This document shows positions 1 to 9,992 of a DNA stretch of 64,000 bases, one piece after another. Every line of letters starts with the position of its first letter. The first letter of the stretch is position 1. The translations under genes were made by a program, and so were the position numbers. The stretch spans positions 62,001-126,000 of the forward strand of contig NZ_BDBN01000021.1 of the NCBI RefSeq assembly GCF_001613005.1, read 5' to 3'. Source of the DNA: Nocardia nova NBRC 15556 (GTDB lineage Bacteria; Actinomycetota; Actinomycetes; Mycobacteriales; Mycobacteriaceae). The notes beneath the pieces are model-generated. The model was not told where the DNA came from. It saw nothing but the letters and a program-made list of their open reading frames with translations, and did not search any database.

Positions 1-2242
1 CCGCGTCGGTGACGTCGAGTTCGATGTCCTGGGCGCGCAGGCGGCGCCGGGGGCCGTCGAGAACCAGATCGACGATGCGGCGCAACTGTTCCTGGTCGAG
101 CCGGTGGAACACGATGGTCTCGTCGATGCGGTTGAGGAATTCCGGCCGGAAATGCTGTTGCAGCCGCTCCATCAACCGCGGGGTGATGGCGTCGAGCTCC
201 GCCGAAGTGGCCTTCAGAATCAGATCCGAACCGATATTGCTGGTCATGATCACGATGGTGTTCTTGAAATCGACCGTGCGCCCCTTGGCGTCGGTGACGC
301 GCCCGTCGTCGAGCAACTGCAGCAGCACATTGAAGACGTCCGGATGAGCCTTCTCCACCTCGTCGAACAGGATCACCGAATACGGCTGGCGGCGAACCTT
401 GTCGGTGAGCTGTGCGGCATCCTCGTAGCCCACATATCCGGGCGGTGCGCCGACCAGCCTGGACACCGTGTGCTTCTCCTGGAATTCGCTCATATCGAAT
501 CGGATCAGCCGGTCCTCGTCGCCGAACACCGCCTCCGCCAGCGCTTTCGCCAATTCCGTCTTGCCCACACCGGTCGGGCCGAGGAACAGGAACGAGCCGA
601 TCGGACGGTTCGGATCCTTCATCCCGGCGCGGGCGCGGCGCACCGCCTCGGCGACGGCCACGATCGCCTCGTCCTGCCCGATCACCCGCTTGTGCAGCAC
701 ATCCTCCAGCTGCAGCAGGCGCTGTCGTTCCTCGACCGTCAACTCCGACACCGGAATTCCGGTCTGCTTGGACACCACCTCGGCGATGTCGTCGAGAGTG
801 ACCGTCGGCGCCTCGTCGGCGGTGATGTGGCCGACCCGTTCCTCGGCGGCGGCGATCTCGCTCTTGAGTTCGTCCGCCCGGGCGTAGTCCTCGGCCGCGA
901 CGGCGGCATCCTTCTCGCGCTCGAGGCGCGACAATTCCTCCTGTGCCGCACGCAGATCCGGGCCCGGCATGCGGGTGCGCAACCGGACCCGGGCGCCGGC
1001 CTGGTCGACCAGGTCGATCGCCTTGTCGGGCATGAACCGGTCGGTGATGTAGCGGTCGGACAGCTCCGCCGCGGCGACCAGCGCCTCGTCGTCGTAGTGC
1101 ACCTGATGGTGCTCCTCGTAGACGTCGGCGAGTCCGCGCAGGATTTCGATGGTGTCCGCTACCGACGGTTCCGGGACCAGCACCGGCTGGAAGCGGCGCT
1201 CCAGGGCGGCGTCCTTTTCGATGTAGCGCCGGTATTCGTCGACGGTGGTGGCGCCGATGGCATGGAGTTCGCCGCGGGCCAGCGCCGGTTTGAGCAGGTT
1301 GCCCGCGTCCATCGAACCCTCGCCGCCGGTGCCGGCGCCCACGATGGTGTGCAACTCGTCGATGAACAGCACCAGTTCGTCGGAGTGCTCGCGGACCTCG
1401 TCGAGAATCTTGGTCAGCCGCTCCTCGAATTCGCCGCGATATTTGCTGCCCGCCACCAGCGAGCCCACATCGAGGGCCACCACCCGCCGGTCGGCCAGGG
1501 TGCTGGGCACATCGCCGTTGACGATGCGCTGCGCCAGGCCCTCGACGATCGCGGTCTTCCCGACACCGGGGTCGCCGATGAGTACCGGATTGTTCTTGCG
1601 CCGCCGGGAAAGGATTTCCACGGTCTGCTCGATCTCCTCGGCGCGGCCGACGACCGGGTCGACCTTGCCCGCGCGGGCCTCGGCGGTCAGATCCCGGCCG
1701 TATTCGTCGAGCGTCGGTGTGTCGGTGGGCTTCTTCTGCCCCTCGGCGACGGGCAGTTTTGCACCCGAAAGAGACTGCGCGGCAGGACTTTCCAGATTGT
1801 CGGCAATGCCCAGCAAGATATGCTCCGGGCCGATGTAGCTCGATCCCGCTTCGGCGGCGTTGCGCTGCGCGGTGCGCAGGGCCAGTTTGGCGCCGGGGCC
1901 CAGGACGACTTGGCCGCCCGCGGTCGCGGTGGCCTCTCCGCTGCCGGCGGCACCGCGCATCTGCGCGGCGACCTGGTCCGGATCCCGGCCCAGCTGGGCG
2001 ATGATCCCGCGCGACGGTTCGACCTGGGTGGCGGCGTAGAGCAGATGTTCGGCGGTGACCTCCGGATTACCCCAGTCCTGCGCGGCCGAGCGGGCGATCG
2101 CGATCAGCTCCTTGGCGCTGTCGCTGAGCAGCCGGCCCAGATCGATGCGCTGTACCGGTGGCTGCGCGGCCATCCCGGGGCCGAAGAAGCGATTGAACAG
2201 ATCGTCGAAGGAGTTGAACGAACTGGGCCAGGCAGCGGTCAT
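1..2242 (-). CDS. Clp/Hsp100 AAA+ ATPase, ClpC-like (3' end outside window)
   Basis: ATP-dependent protein unfoldase of the Clp/Hsp100 family. It begins ATG at 2242 ([12 protein letters not shown]) and reads off the left edge, so about 747 codons are visible and the C-terminus is missing. A Clp N-domain is followed by NBD1 with Walker A GDPGVGKT near residue 224 and the Walker B region LFIDELHT. A short middle region around residue 430 resembles a UVR motif ([15 protein letters not shown]). NBD2 has Walker A GPTGVGKT near residue 555, and [14 protein letters not shown] follows. The short middle domain argues for a ClpC-type protein and against ClpB, whose coiled-coil insertion is much longer. 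The FFGPGM-containing leader before the N-domain resembles the extra actinobacterial Clp ATPase paralogues and not housekeeping ClpC1. Substrate and any partner protease are unknown. It is divergent from ctaD. Confidence 0.85.
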   Translation of the reverse strand, partial: MTAAWPSSFNSFDDLFNRFFGPGMAAQPPVQRIDLGRLLSDSAKELIAIARSAAQDWGNPEVTAEHLLYAATQVEPSRGIIAQLGRDPDQVAAQMRGAAGSGEATATAGGQVVLGPGAKLALRTAQRNAAEAGSSYIGPEHILLGIADNLESPAAQSLSGAKLPVAEGQKKPTDTPTLDEYGRDLTAEARAGKVDPVVGRAEEIEQTVEILSRRRKNNPVLIGDPGVGKTAIVEGLAQRIVNGDVPSTLADRRVVALDVGSLVAGSKYRGEFEERLTKILDEVREHSDELVLFIDELHTIVGAGTGGEGSMDAGNLLKPALARGELHAIGATTVDEYRRYIEKDAALERRFQPVLVPEPSVADTIEILRGLADVYEEHHQVHYDDEALVAAAELSDRYITDRFMPDKAIDLVDQAGARVRLRTRMPGPDLRAAQEELSRLEREKDAAVAAEDYARADELKSEIAAAEERVGHITADEAPTVTLDDIAEVVSKQTGIPVSELTVEERQRLLQLEDVLHKRVIGQDEAIVAVAEAVRRARAGMKDPNRPIGSFLFLGPTGVGKTELAKALAEAVFGDEDRLIRFDMSEFQEKHTVSRLVGAPPGYVGYEDAAQLTDKVRRQPYSVILFDEVEKAHPDVFNVLLQLLDDGRVTDAKGRTVDFKNTIVIMTSNIGSDLILKATSAELDAITPRLMERLQQHFRPEFLNRIDETIVFHRLDQEQLRRIVDLVLDGPRRRLRAQDIELDVTDA

Positions 2243-2580
2243 GTCCACACCTCGTATCTCGGAATCTCGTCGTCGCAGCGGCGAGCGAACGGACAGCTAC
2301 GGTCCGCACCGCCGCACTCACCTCAGAACCACTCCGAAACGGTCGGGTCCAACCGTACTCCCGGCCGTCGTTTCCGTGGAGGTCACCGAAGCATCCGTTA
2401 CTTCCCAGCGATCCGCGTGGAAGTTTCCGGCGATCCATCTGCCGGGAAGTGGGTATCGATGGGAGCATGGGCGCGTCCGGCGAAGATCACGACCGATCGC
2501 GCACCGATACCCGGCGGGATTCGACACGTTGATCTTGCCGCGGTGCCACACTCGAAGATGGTTGGGCTCGAGGAGGAACT
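2243..2580. other. Intergenic region between divergent clp and ctaD
   Basis: 338 bases without a convincing gene. It must hold promoters for the Clp ATPase (minus strand) and ctaD (plus strand). I looked for HAIR-type heat-shock operators (CTTGAG/CTCAAG pairs) and did not see one. Short CTTCCC and GGGAAG inverted elements at about 2401 and 2443 are the only visible symmetry and are weak. An AGGAGG at 2571-2576 is the ctaD ribosome-binding site. Confidence 0.6.
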
Positions 2581-4326
2581 GTGACTACAGCACCATCTCG
2601 CGGCGCCGCCGAGATCGAAGCCGCAAGGCCTTATCCCCGGCGGATCGCCCCGAAGGGTTCGCAGCTCTGGACGATCGTCACGACGACCGATCCGAAGCTG
2701 CTCGGCATGATGTACATCGTCAGCTCGATGGCGTTCTTCCTCGTCGGCGGGCTGATGGCGCTGCTGATGCGGGCCGAGCTCGCTCGCCCGGGTCTGCAGT
2801 TCCTGTCGCCGGAGCAGTTCAATCAGCTGTTCACCATGCACGGCACCCTGATGCTGCTGTTCTATGCCACGCCCATCGTGTTCGGCTTCGCCAACTGCAT
2901 CCTGCCGTTGCAGATCGGCGCGCCCGATGTGGCCTTCCCCCGACTGAACGCGCTCAGTTATTGGCTCTATCTCTTCGGCGCCACACTCGCCACCGCAGGA
3001 TTCGTCACACCGGGCGGCGCCGCCGACTTCGGCTGGACCGCCTACACCCCGCTGTCGGATATCGTGCACTCCCCAGGTGTGGGCTGCGATATGTGGATTC
3101 TGGGTCTGGCCGTCTCCGGCCTGGGCACCATCCTCGGCGGTGTCAACATGCTCACCACCGTGATCGTCCTGCGCGCGCCGGGTATGACCCTGTTCCGGAT
3201 GCCGATCTTCACCTGGAACATCGTGGTGACCAGCGTGCTCGTCCTGATGGTCTTCCCGATCCTCACCGCGGCGCTCATGGCCCTGGAATACGACCGCCGT
3301 CTCGGTGGCCACATCTACGATCCCGCCACCGGCGGCAACCTGCTCTACCAGCACCTGTTCTGGTACTTCGGCCATCCCGAGGTGTACATCATCGCCTTGC
3401 CGTTCTTCGGCATCGTCACCGAGATCTTTCCGGTGTTCAGCCGCAAACCGATCTTCGGCTACACCGCCCTGGTCTACGCGACGATGAGTATCGGGGCGCT
3501 GTCGGTGGCGGTGTGGGCACACCACATGTTCGCCACGGGGGCGGTGCTGCTGCCGTTCTTCTCCTTCATGACCTTCATGATCGCCGTCCCGACCGGGGTG
3601 AAATTCTTCAACTGGATCGGCACGATGTGGAAGGGCCAGCTCACCTTCGAAACGCCGATGCTGTGGGCGCTCGGATTCCTCGTCACCTTCCTGTTCGGCG
3701 GCCTGTCGGGCGTCATCCTCGCCAGCCCGCCTCTGGACTTCCACGTGACCGACACGTATTTCGTTGTGGCGCATTTCCATTACGTGCTGTTCGGGACGAT
3801 CGTGTTCGCGACGTTCGCCGGCATCTACTTCTGGTTCCCGAAGATGACCGGCCGACTACTCGATGAACGCCTGGGCAGACTGCATTTCTGGACCACCTTG
3901 CTGGGCTTCCACACCACCTTCCTGGTGCAGCACTGGCTGGGTGCGGAAGGAATGCCGCGTCGCTATGCCGACTATCTGCCCTCCGACGGATTCACCACGC
4001 TCAACACCGTGTCCACCATCGGTTCGTTCATCCTCGGTTTCTCGATGATCACCTTCGTCTGGAACGTGTTCCGCAGCTACCGCTACGGCGAGGTGGTCAC
4101 GGTGGACGACCCGTGGGGGTACGGCAATTCGCTGGAGTGGGCGACGACCTGCCCGCCGCCCCGGCACAACTTCTACGAGCTGCCCCGGATCCGGTCGGAG
4201 CGGCCGGCATTCGAGTTGCACTATCCGCACATGATCGACCGCCTGCGCGCCGAATCGCATATCGGCTGGGGCGCCCCGCATGCGGAGGTTTACGAGACCG
4301 CCCCCGCCGAACAGGAACGGGCCTAG
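2581..4326 (+). CDS. ctaD: Cytochrome c oxidase subunit I (aa3-type)
   Basis: Catalytic subunit of the aa3 cytochrome c oxidase: it reduces O2 to water and pumps protons in the cytoplasmic membrane. The protein has 581 residues with about 12 membrane segments. Key ligands are visible: His87 in MHGT (low-spin haem), His265 and Tyr269 in GHPEVY (Cu-B His and cross-linked Tyr), His314-His315, and His398/His400 in AHFHY. Lys341 in PTGVKFFNW sits where the K-channel lysine is expected. The GTG start has AGGAGG four bases upstream. The other oxidase subunits are not beside it, as is usual in Mycobacteriales where ctaC and ctaE-qcr lie elsewhere. Its stop overlaps the convergent yidC-like gene by four bases. 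Confidence 0.97.
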   Translation: MTTAPSRGAAEIEAARPYPRRIAPKGSQLWTIVTTTDPKLLGMMYIVSSMAFFLVGGLMALLMRAELARPGLQFLSPEQFNQLFTMHGTLMLLFYATPIVFGFANCILPLQIGAPDVAFPRLNALSYWLYLFGATLATAGFVTPGGAADFGWTAYTPLSDIVHSPGVGCDMWILGLAVSGLGTILGGVNMLTTVIVLRAPGMTLFRMPIFTWNIVVTSVLVLMVFPILTAALMALEYDRRLGGHIYDPATGGNLLYQHLFWYFGHPEVYIIALPFFGIVTEIFPVFSRKPIFGYTALVYATMSIGALSVAVWAHHMFATGAVLLPFFSFMTFMIAVPTGVKFFNWIGTMWKGQLTFETPMLWALGFLVTFLFGGLSGVILASPPLDFHVTDTYFVVAHFHYVLFGTIVFATFAGIYFWFPKMTGRLLDERLGRLHFWTTLLGFHTTFLVQHWLGAEGMPRRYADYLPSDGFTTLNTVSTIGSFILGFSMITFVWNVFRSYRYGEVVTVDDPWGYGNSLEWATTCPPPRHNFYELPRIRSERPAFELHYPHMIDRLRAESHIGWGAPHAEVYETAPAEQERA

Positions 4327-5159
4327 ATCGTCGGGACCGCCGGTGGCGGCAGCGGTTCCAGCGGGCCGAGCCTGCGATGGACCACGTGCTGCTGCACGAA
4401 GGTCCAGGTATTGCTGGTCGCGAAGTAGACCAGGATGCCGACCGGCATCACCAGGCCCGCGACCAGTGTGCCCAGCGGAAACAGCCACAACGTCATCGCG
4501 TTGATCAGCCGCATCTGCGGGGTGATCTCGAGCTGGCGAGCGATCGACGCCCGCGCGGTGCAGTGGGTCGCGACGGCCGCGATGAGTACCAGCGGGATCG
4601 CCACGACGGCCACCGACGCCACGCTGTCGGTGGAGGTCAGCGTCGCCGACAGCGGTGCGCCGAACAGATCGGCGTGCAGGAACGACCGCACCTGCTCCGG
4701 TGCGAACACGTAATTCGCGGTATCGGCGTTCTGCGCCGCGGACATCGCCGTGGTGTTTCCGAGGAACGGCACATACGAGCCGCCGCCGGTGCGGTCGAAG
4801 GAATGCAGCACATGCAGCAGTCCCAGGAACATCAGCAGTTGCACGAGCACCGGCAGGCAGCCGCTGAGCACGTTGAAGTTGTGCTGCTGCTGCAATTTCC
4901 GGGTCTCGACGGCCAATCGCTCGCGGTCGTCGCCGCATTCGGCGCGCAGCTGCCGCATCTTCGGTTGCAGAACGGCCATCGTGCGGGAGAACCGGACCTG
5001 AGCGAGGAACGGCCGATACAGGGCGGCGCGCAGGGTCACCACCAGCATGACGATCGCCAGGGCCCAGGACAGGCCGCTCGCGGCGCCGAACAGGACGGCG
5101 AATCCGGTGTGCCAGAGCCAGAGAACGGCGGCGACCGGGTAGTACACGAAATCGAGCAT
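4323..5159 (-). CDS. YidC/Oxa1-family membrane protein insertase
   Basis: YidC/Oxa1 family insertase of 278 residues. The N-terminus [17 protein letters not shown] is typical of the actinobacterial YidC start. The first hydrophobic segment is followed by a cytoplasmic loop rich in basic residues and a Q/R run ([19 protein letters not shown]), then by several more membrane segments. It is shorter than the roughly 360-residue housekeeping YidC and lacks the long charged C-terminal tail, and no rpmH/rnpA neighbourhood is present. I take it to be a second paralogue. GAGGTGAT upstream of the ATG serves as ribosome-binding site. The DUF6412 gene lies just upstream on the same strand, a pairing I recall from other actinobacteria. 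Confidence 0.88.
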   Translation of the reverse strand: MLDFVYYPVAAVLWLWHTGFAVLFGAASGLSWALAIVMLVVTLRAALYRPFLAQVRFSRTMAVLQPKMRQLRAECGDDRERLAVETRKLQQQHNFNVLSGCLPVLVQLLMFLGLLHVLHSFDRTGGGSYVPFLGNTTAMSAAQNADTANYVFAPEQVRSFLHADLFGAPLSATLTSTDSVASVAVVAIPLVLIAAVATHCTARASIARQLEITPQMRLINAMTLWLFPLGTLVAGLVMPVGILVYFATSNTWTFVQQHVVHRRLGPLEPLPPPAVPTI

Positions 5160-5274
5160 GGGATATCACCTCACTTCGAGGCACCCGTGAAGGTACGGGC
5201 GAGTGAACAGGGGCGGCTGGACAGCTGCGCGTTCACTGCGGCCGGCTGGGAGCACCGGCGTGGGTGACGCGCGA

Positions 5275-5571
5275 TCAGCTCCAGCGACCCGGTGCCCTGG
5301 GCCGCACCCGGCCCGCCGTATCCGGATTGCTCTGTCGCAGAAAAGATCCCCGCCGCCGCTGCTGCGCCGACACGGGTGGTCCACTGCTGACACCGATCGG
5401 CTGCAGTCGCACCCGGCTGGAGTAGGCGGCGACCACCGCCAACGCGAGAACCGCCGCGGCGGCAACCGCCAGCAGTGAATTCGGTTCGCCCGCAGGCATG
5501 ATCGTGGCGGCGACCACGGACAGTACGAGGGCGCACAGCATCAGCGCCGTCGAACGGATCCGCATCACCAT
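5275..5571 (-). CDS. DUF6412-like small membrane protein
   Basis: About 98 residues from the ATG at 5571 (MVMRIRSTALMLC). Two hydrophobic segments (about residues 9-27 and 32-50) are followed by a basic tail ending in FLRQSNPDTAGRVRPRAPG. That tail resembles the conserved C-terminus of DUF6412 proteins encoded beside yidC paralogues in actinobacteria; this match is from memory. No clear Shine-Dalgarno sequence is visible, and the in-frame ATG at 5565 is an alternative start. The stop lies 115 bases before the yidC-like start, so the two are probably co-transcribed. Function is unknown; a link to membrane-protein insertion is only contextual. Confidence 0.6.
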   Translation of the reverse strand: MVMRIRSTALMLCALVLSVVAATIMPAGEPNSLLAVAAAAVLALAVVAAYSSRVRLQPIGVSSGPPVSAQQRRRGSFLRQSNPDTAGRVRPRAPGRWS

Positions 5572-5698
5572 GACGATCAGGGTACCGAACGGCACGGCGC
5601 ACCGAGCTGAGCCGACGGCCTGGTGTCCGGGCACAGGGACCGACGGCAGACCCGGCAAAACGCCCACAGCGAACCAAGCACTTGCTAGTGTCGGAGCG

Positions 5699-6793
5699 AT
5701 GATCTCGACGATCGTCTGGGGTACGGGCAATGTCGGCCGTGCCGCGATCCGCGCCGTGCACGCGCACCCCGAACTGGAATTGACCGGGGTGCTGGTGCAC
5801 GATCCGGCCAAGGTGGGGCGCGATGCGGGCCGGCTGGCCGGACTCGACCACGACCTCGGTGTCGCGGCCTCGGCCGATGTCGACGCCCTGCTGGCACGCC
5901 ATCCTCGCGCGGTCGTGTACGCGGTGTCCGGCGATATCCGGCCCGACGACGCCCTGCGCGATATCGTGGCCGCGATCCGCGCGGGCGCCGTGGTCGTCAC
6001 CCCCGCCCTCTACGCGCTCTACGATCCCCGCAACGCTCCCGCCGAGGTGCGCGAGCCGGTGCTGGCGGCGATCGCGGCGGGCGGTGGTTCGCTGTTCGTC
6101 TCGGGTATCGATCCCGGGTGGGGCAACGATGTGCTGCCGCTGCTGGTGAGCGGGCTCGGTCACCGGGTCGACACGATCCGCTGCCAGGAGATCTTCGACT
6201 ATTCCACCTACGACCAGCCGGATTCGGTGCGCTACCTGGTCGGGATGGGACAGCCGATGGACTACGAGCCGCCGATGACCGCGCCCGGCGTCCCGACGAT
6301 GGTGTGGGGCGGTCAGATTCGCCTGATCGCACGCGCCCTGGGCGCCGAACTCGACGGCATCCGCGAGACGCTGGACCGGCGTGCCCTCGGCACCACGGTG
6401 ACCACCGCGGCGATGGGTGACTTCGACGCGGGCACCCAGGGTGCGGTGCGGTTCGAGGTGCAGGGCATGGTCGGCGGCCGGCCGCGCATCGTGATCGAAC
6501 ACGTCACCCGCATCCACCCCGACTGCGCACCCGACTGGCCGCGCCCGCCCGACGGCGCGGGCGCGCATCGCATCATCGTGGAGGGCGATCCGCGCATCGA
6601 GGTGACCGTCGAGGCCGAGACCGAGGGCGGTAACCGCGCGGCCGGCGGAAATGCCACTGCCGTCGGCAGATTGGTCAACGCCATCGACTGGCTGGCCGCG
6701 GCCGAGCCCGGCCTCTACGACGCCCTCGACGTCCCCTTGCGCCCCGCGGTCGGCAGATTCGCGAGCGACCCATCCGAAAGGACACCGCAATGA
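5699..6793 (+). CDS. DapB-fold NAD(P)-dependent dehydrogenase
   Basis: 364-residue oxidoreductase beginning MISTIVWGTGNVGRAAIRA. The GTGNVGR dinucleotide-binding loop at residues 8-14 and the overall pattern match the dihydrodipicolinate-reductase-like/2,4-diaminopentanoate dehydrogenase-type family. It is not the lysine-pathway DapB, which is about 250 residues with a different substrate motif. The substrate is unknown. The start ATG at 5699 has GGAG about six bases upstream; longer upstream reading is rejected because it runs through the divergent promoter region. It overlaps the next gene by four bases (ATGA), so the pair should be translationally coupled. Confidence 0.82.
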   Translation: MISTIVWGTGNVGRAAIRAVHAHPELELTGVLVHDPAKVGRDAGRLAGLDHDLGVAASADVDALLARHPRAVVYAVSGDIRPDDALRDIVAAIRAGAVVVTPALYALYDPRNAPAEVREPVLAAIAAGGGSLFVSGIDPGWGNDVLPLLVSGLGHRVDTIRCQEIFDYSTYDQPDSVRYLVGMGQPMDYEPPMTAPGVPTMVWGGQIRLIARALGAELDGIRETLDRRALGTTVTTAAMGDFDAGTQGAVRFEVQGMVGGRPRIVIEHVTRIHPDCAPDWPRPPDGAGAHRIIVEGDPRIEVTVEAETEGGNRAAGGNATAVGRLVNAIDWLAAAEPGLYDALDVPLRPAVGRFASDPSERTPQ

Positions 6794-7269
6794 ACATCGA
6801 CATCCCCGAGGGGACGGATCCGATCGGCTACGTCTGGGGTGAGATGGTGCCGGGGATCGGGCCCGCCGCCTCGAAACTGTCGCTGGCGGTCTACTCCCAC
6901 AGCACCCTCGGACTGCGAGAGTTCGAGGCGGCGCGGCTGCGGATCGCACAGATCAACGGCTGCCTGTTCTGTCAGGACTGGCGCACCGAGCGCGACGGGC
7001 AGAAGGTGGAGATCGGCTTCGAGCAGGCCGTCACCGATTGGCGCACAACCGATTCCTTCGACGACCGAACCCGGCTGGCCGCCGAATACGCCGAACGCTA
7101 CGTCCTCGACCACCACAATCTGGACGACGAGTTCTGGGCCCGGATGCGTGCGCACTACAGCCAGGCCGAGATCGTCGAGCTGAGCATGTGCATCGGTTCG
7201 TGGCTGGCGTTCGGCCGGCTCAACCGCGTCCTCGGACTCGACACCGTGTGCGTGCTGCCGGGCCACTGA
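6790..7269 (+). CDS. Carboxymuconolactone decarboxylase/AhpD-like protein
   Basis: 159-residue protein of the carboxymuconolactone-decarboxylase (AhpD-like) all-helical family. The family signature region is RLRIAQINGCLFCQDWR, with the CxxC pair of a possible redox centre. The histidine that usually follows CxxC in AhpD is not at the expected position (Gln-Asp-Trp-Arg instead), so peroxidase activity by the AhpD mechanism is uncertain. It is coupled to the upstream dehydrogenase by an ATGA overlap, which suggests the two act on the same unknown compound. It converges on the mce operon end. Confidence 0.82.
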   Translation: MNIDIPEGTDPIGYVWGEMVPGIGPAASKLSLAVYSHSTLGLREFEAARLRIAQINGCLFCQDWRTERDGQKVEIGFEQAVTDWRTTDSFDDRTRLAAEYAERYVLDHHNLDDEFWARMRAHYSQAEIVELSMCIGSWLAFGRLNRVLGLDTVCVLPGH

Positions 7270-7313
7270 GGGTCCGGGCGCTGCCCGGGGGTGCTACTGC
7301 TCGGGCGAGGCCG

Positions 7314-7955
7314 TCACTGTTTGGGCAGGGCCCCGGCCATTCCGCCGACGTCGGTCACCTTCCAGCCGCTGCCGGGATCGACGTCGACCGTGTAGGTGAC
7401 GGTGGTCTGCGCGCCCTGCGGCGTCTGTGCGCTGGTGGAGTTCACGTCGAGGAAGACGTCGACCTTGTAGACGCCGTTCTCGTTGCTCATCACCTTGGCC
7501 GCGATCGGCGTCGCCGACGACGTCCACTTCAGCGGGACCAGGATCTCCTGCAGTTTCGGTGCGGTAGCGTCGAATTTCCCGGCCAACTGCGGCGAGGTGC
7601 CGGCCTTCAGCTTGCCGATCCACGCGCCGACGTTCCGGTAGTCGATATTCGAGGCGCCGACCGCGTAATCGGTGGCGACCTGCTCGGCATGCTGCTGCGC
7701 GGCCGCCCGGTCGTCGCGGTCGCGCAGATCGCCGCGCGCCGACAGCCACAGCGATCCGAAGACCGCGGCCGGCGCGATCAACGCCACGCCGGCCGCCACG
7801 GTGGCGACGGTCGACAGCCGGATCGACAGTGTGCGAGGCGTTTTCGTGGTCTGCGCGGTGGTCTCGGCTGCGGTTGTCTCGGCAGGCGCGGCCGCGGAGG
7901 ACTCGGCCTCCGCGTCGACTGCCCGCTTCGGTTCGGTACCGATGTCGTTCGACAT
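7314..7955 (-). CDS. Mce-associated membrane protein (Mam type)
   Basis: 213 residues from the ATG at 7955, which has an excellent AAGGAGG eight bases upstream. An Ala/Thr-rich cytoplasmic tail precedes one membrane segment (VATVAAGVALIAPAAVFGSL). A soluble periplasmic domain of about 140 residues follows, with the NTF2-like pattern of Mce-associated proteins (ARGDLRDRDDRAAAQQHAEQV, then TTVTYTVDVDPGSGWKVTDV). It is the last gene of the mce operon, 22 bases after mceF. Mam proteins are thought to stabilise or assist Mce lipid transporters; that role is family knowledge and not visible here. Confidence 0.85.
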   Translation of the reverse strand: MSNDIGTEPKRAVDAEAESSAAAPAETTAAETTAQTTKTPRTLSIRLSTVATVAAGVALIAPAAVFGSLWLSARGDLRDRDDRAAAQQHAEQVATDYAVGASNIDYRNVGAWIGKLKAGTSPQLAGKFDATAPKLQEILVPLKWTSSATPIAAKVMSNENGVYKVDVFLDVNSTSAQTPQGAQTTVTYTVDVDPGSGWKVTDVGGMAGALPKQ

Positions 7956-7977
7956 GGCGTCCTCCTTCTCGGTGGTA

Positions 7978-8934
7978 CTACTTGACATTGATGCGCACCC
8001 GCACGGTTCCGTCGGTGCCCACATCGTCGAGGGCCTGCGTGATCAGATCGGAGATGTCGATGCGCGGCGCGGAATCGGTGGTCGCCGCCGCCAGCGGCGC
8101 GAGCGCCGGGCCCAGGGATTTCAGTTCCGGACCGAGTTGCGCCAGCCGGTCGGTCAGCTTCGCCAAGAACGGCGCCAGGCCGTTGCCCTCGGTGTAGCTT
8201 TCGGCGGGACGGGCGTCCACCATCCGGCCCACCGCCGCGACCAGATCGTTCAGGGCGTGGGTGAACTGCACGAACGCCGGTGCCGCCGTACTCGTGGCCG
8301 GACCGGCCCACTCGATATCGGCGGCGGCGGCCTGAAAGCTGTTGAGCAGATCCGCGATCCGCGGGCTGCGGCTCATGATCGCGGCGGCCAGCAGATCTCC
8401 GGAACGGGTCAGATTCGGAATCGCGGCGTCGGTGCCGTTCAGCGCGGAGCTCGCGGTGGCGACCAGCGAGCCGACCACCTCGGGATCGAGCTGGTTCATG
8501 GTCTTGGTGACCAGCCGCGCGACGTCCGGAATCGACAGCGGCATGCGCACATTCGACGTTTCCAGGCGCTGGCCGTCGTGCAGGTAGGGCCCGTTACCCG
8601 AGGTGGGCCGGAATTCGACGTACGGTTCGCCGAGGGCCGACAGATGTTCGATGGTCACGGTGCTGTCGGCCGGCACCCGTTTGTCCGCGGCCAGCCGCAT
8701 CCCCACCTCGACACCCGCGGCGGTATGCCGCACGGCGGTGACGCGGCCGACCTCGAGTCCGGTGAGCAGCACCGGCGATCCGACACCCAGACCACCGGAA
8801 TCGGTCAGCACCATGGTGGTTCGGTTGTAGTCGGCGAACGGGTCGGCTCGTACGACGCCGAAGGTCAGATAGCTCGCTCCCAGGACGGTGATCGCGACGA
8901 TACCGCCCAGCGAGGTCAGCGCACCCCACCTCAT
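7978..8934 (-). CDS. mceF: Mce family protein, MceF position
   Basis: 318-residue MCE-domain protein. It has one N-terminal membrane segment (MRWGALTSLGGIVAITVLGASYL). The MCE/MlaD domain follows at about residues 30-115, with the typical sequence GLGVGSPVLLTGLEVGRVTAV, and then a helical, coiled-coil-rich C-terminal part. It forms part of the periplasmic hexamer/tunnel that feeds lipid to the YrbE permease. ATG at 8934 overlaps the mceE stop by four bases (ATGA); the longer upstream reading frame is a shadow of mceE. It is the last of the six mce genes, as the family order predicts. Confidence 0.93.
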   Translation of the reverse strand: MRWGALTSLGGIVAITVLGASYLTFGVVRADPFADYNRTTMVLTDSGGLGVGSPVLLTGLEVGRVTAVRHTAAGVEVGMRLAADKRVPADSTVTIEHLSALGEPYVEFRPTSGNGPYLHDGQRLETSNVRMPLSIPDVARLVTKTMNQLDPEVVGSLVATASSALNGTDAAIPNLTRSGDLLAAAIMSRSPRIADLLNSFQAAAADIEWAGPATSTAAPAFVQFTHALNDLVAAVGRMVDARPAESYTEGNGLAPFLAKLTDRLAQLGPELKSLGPALAPLAAATTDSAPRIDISDLITQALDDVGTDGTVRVRINVK

Positions 8935-9992
8935 CGCACCACTCCGATCATCCGCAGCGTCGCCAGGATGCGGTCGGTCTGCTGATCGGGCGGCACCTCC
9001 GCGGACGCGTCCGAGCGCACGCCGACGATATTCACCTTCGGCCCACGTTCGACGAACGGAATCACCTTGTCGCGCAGCAATTCCACGACCGCCTGCAAGT
9101 TCGAGGGACGGCTCAGGTCCACCGGTCCGGCCGAGAGCAGCAGCGGCGCGAAGGCTTGGGCGGCACCGTCGGCGCCGCGCAGCACCGGCCCGAGCCAGGT
9201 CAGCGACGCACCCACCGGCCCCAGCCCACCGAAGATCTTCGTCACGCCGACGATGGAATCGGTGATGCCGTTCATTCGGTCGACGGAGGTCCGGCTGAGG
9301 ATGTCGTCGAGTTCCGGCTGAATATCGTGCAGCACCTGAGCGTTGGTGCCCAGACCGTTGAGCAGCGCGTCGACGCTGTCCAGGTTGTTCGACAGATCCG
9401 TGGCGTCGGTGGCCATGGTGTGCGAGATGCGGGCGGTCTGCGCCGGATCCTGCGGCAGGGTGCGATTGAACTGCTCGATGACGTCCTGCAGTTGAGTCAC
9501 CGCACCGCCCTGGGTGAAGGCGGCGATCAACGCCATCGTATCTTCCAGTTGCACAGGCGGTTTCGACTGCGCCATCGGAATCGTGGACCCGTCGTGCAGC
9601 AGGGTGCCGAAACCGTTCGGCGGGGTGGTCAGCGCGACGTGGATATCGCCGAGCACCGTGTTCTGCCGCAGTTCGGCGACGGTGGTCGCGGGTAGTCGCG
9701 CCGCTGTCGAGATGTCGGCGTCGACCACTACGTAACCGCCGCGTCCGCCCGAGGCCGCCGGATTCACGACGGTGACCCCGGAGACCGTGCCGACCTGCGC
9801 GCCGTTGGCCATGATCTTGGCGCGCGCCGGCAGGTTCAGCACATTCGAGAACTCGATGCGCACGTGGTAGGTCGGGCCGGACACGGTGGTTCCCGGTACC
9901 GGCACCGACGACGGGTCGAACGCGCATCCGGCGGCCGACACTGCTGCCGCCAGGACGATCGCCGAGCCGGCGGTGAATCGCCGAAACCTCAT
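8931..9992 (-). CDS. mceE: Mce family lipoprotein, MceE (LprK-type)
   Basis: 353 residues from the ATG at 9992, overlapping mceD by four bases. The N-terminus is a lipoprotein signal peptide: RFRR, a hydrophobic stretch, and a lipobox ending AAGC at about residue 22. MceE proteins are the lipidated member of the Mce hexamer. The MCE domain follows (NLPARAKIMANGAQVGTVSGV), then helical C-terminal sequence. The operon context (YrbE permeases plus six Mce proteins) indicates ATP-driven lipid uptake; which lipid cannot be read from sequence. Confidence 0.93.
   Translation of the reverse strand: MRFRRFTAGSAIVLAAAVSAAGCAFDPSSVPVPGTTVSGPTYHVRIEFSNVLNLPARAKIMANGAQVGTVSGVTVVNPAASGGRGGYVVVDADISTAARLPATTVAELRQNTVLGDIHVALTTPPNGFGTLLHDGSTIPMAQSKPPVQLEDTMALIAAFTQGGAVTQLQDVIEQFNRTLPQDPAQTARISHTMATDATDLSNNLDSVDALLNGLGTNAQVLHDIQPELDDILSRTSVDRMNGITDSIVGVTKIFGGLGPVGASLTWLGPVLRGADGAAQAFAPLLLSAGPVDLSRPSNLQAVVELLRDKVIPFVERGPKVNIVGVRSDASAEVPPDQQTDRILATLRMIGVVR

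Noticed and set aside
104..2584. Long plus-strand reading frame of 826 codons over the Clp gene
   Set aside because: It is an antisense shadow; the minus strand encodes a clearly recognisable Clp ATPase with both nucleotide-binding domains.
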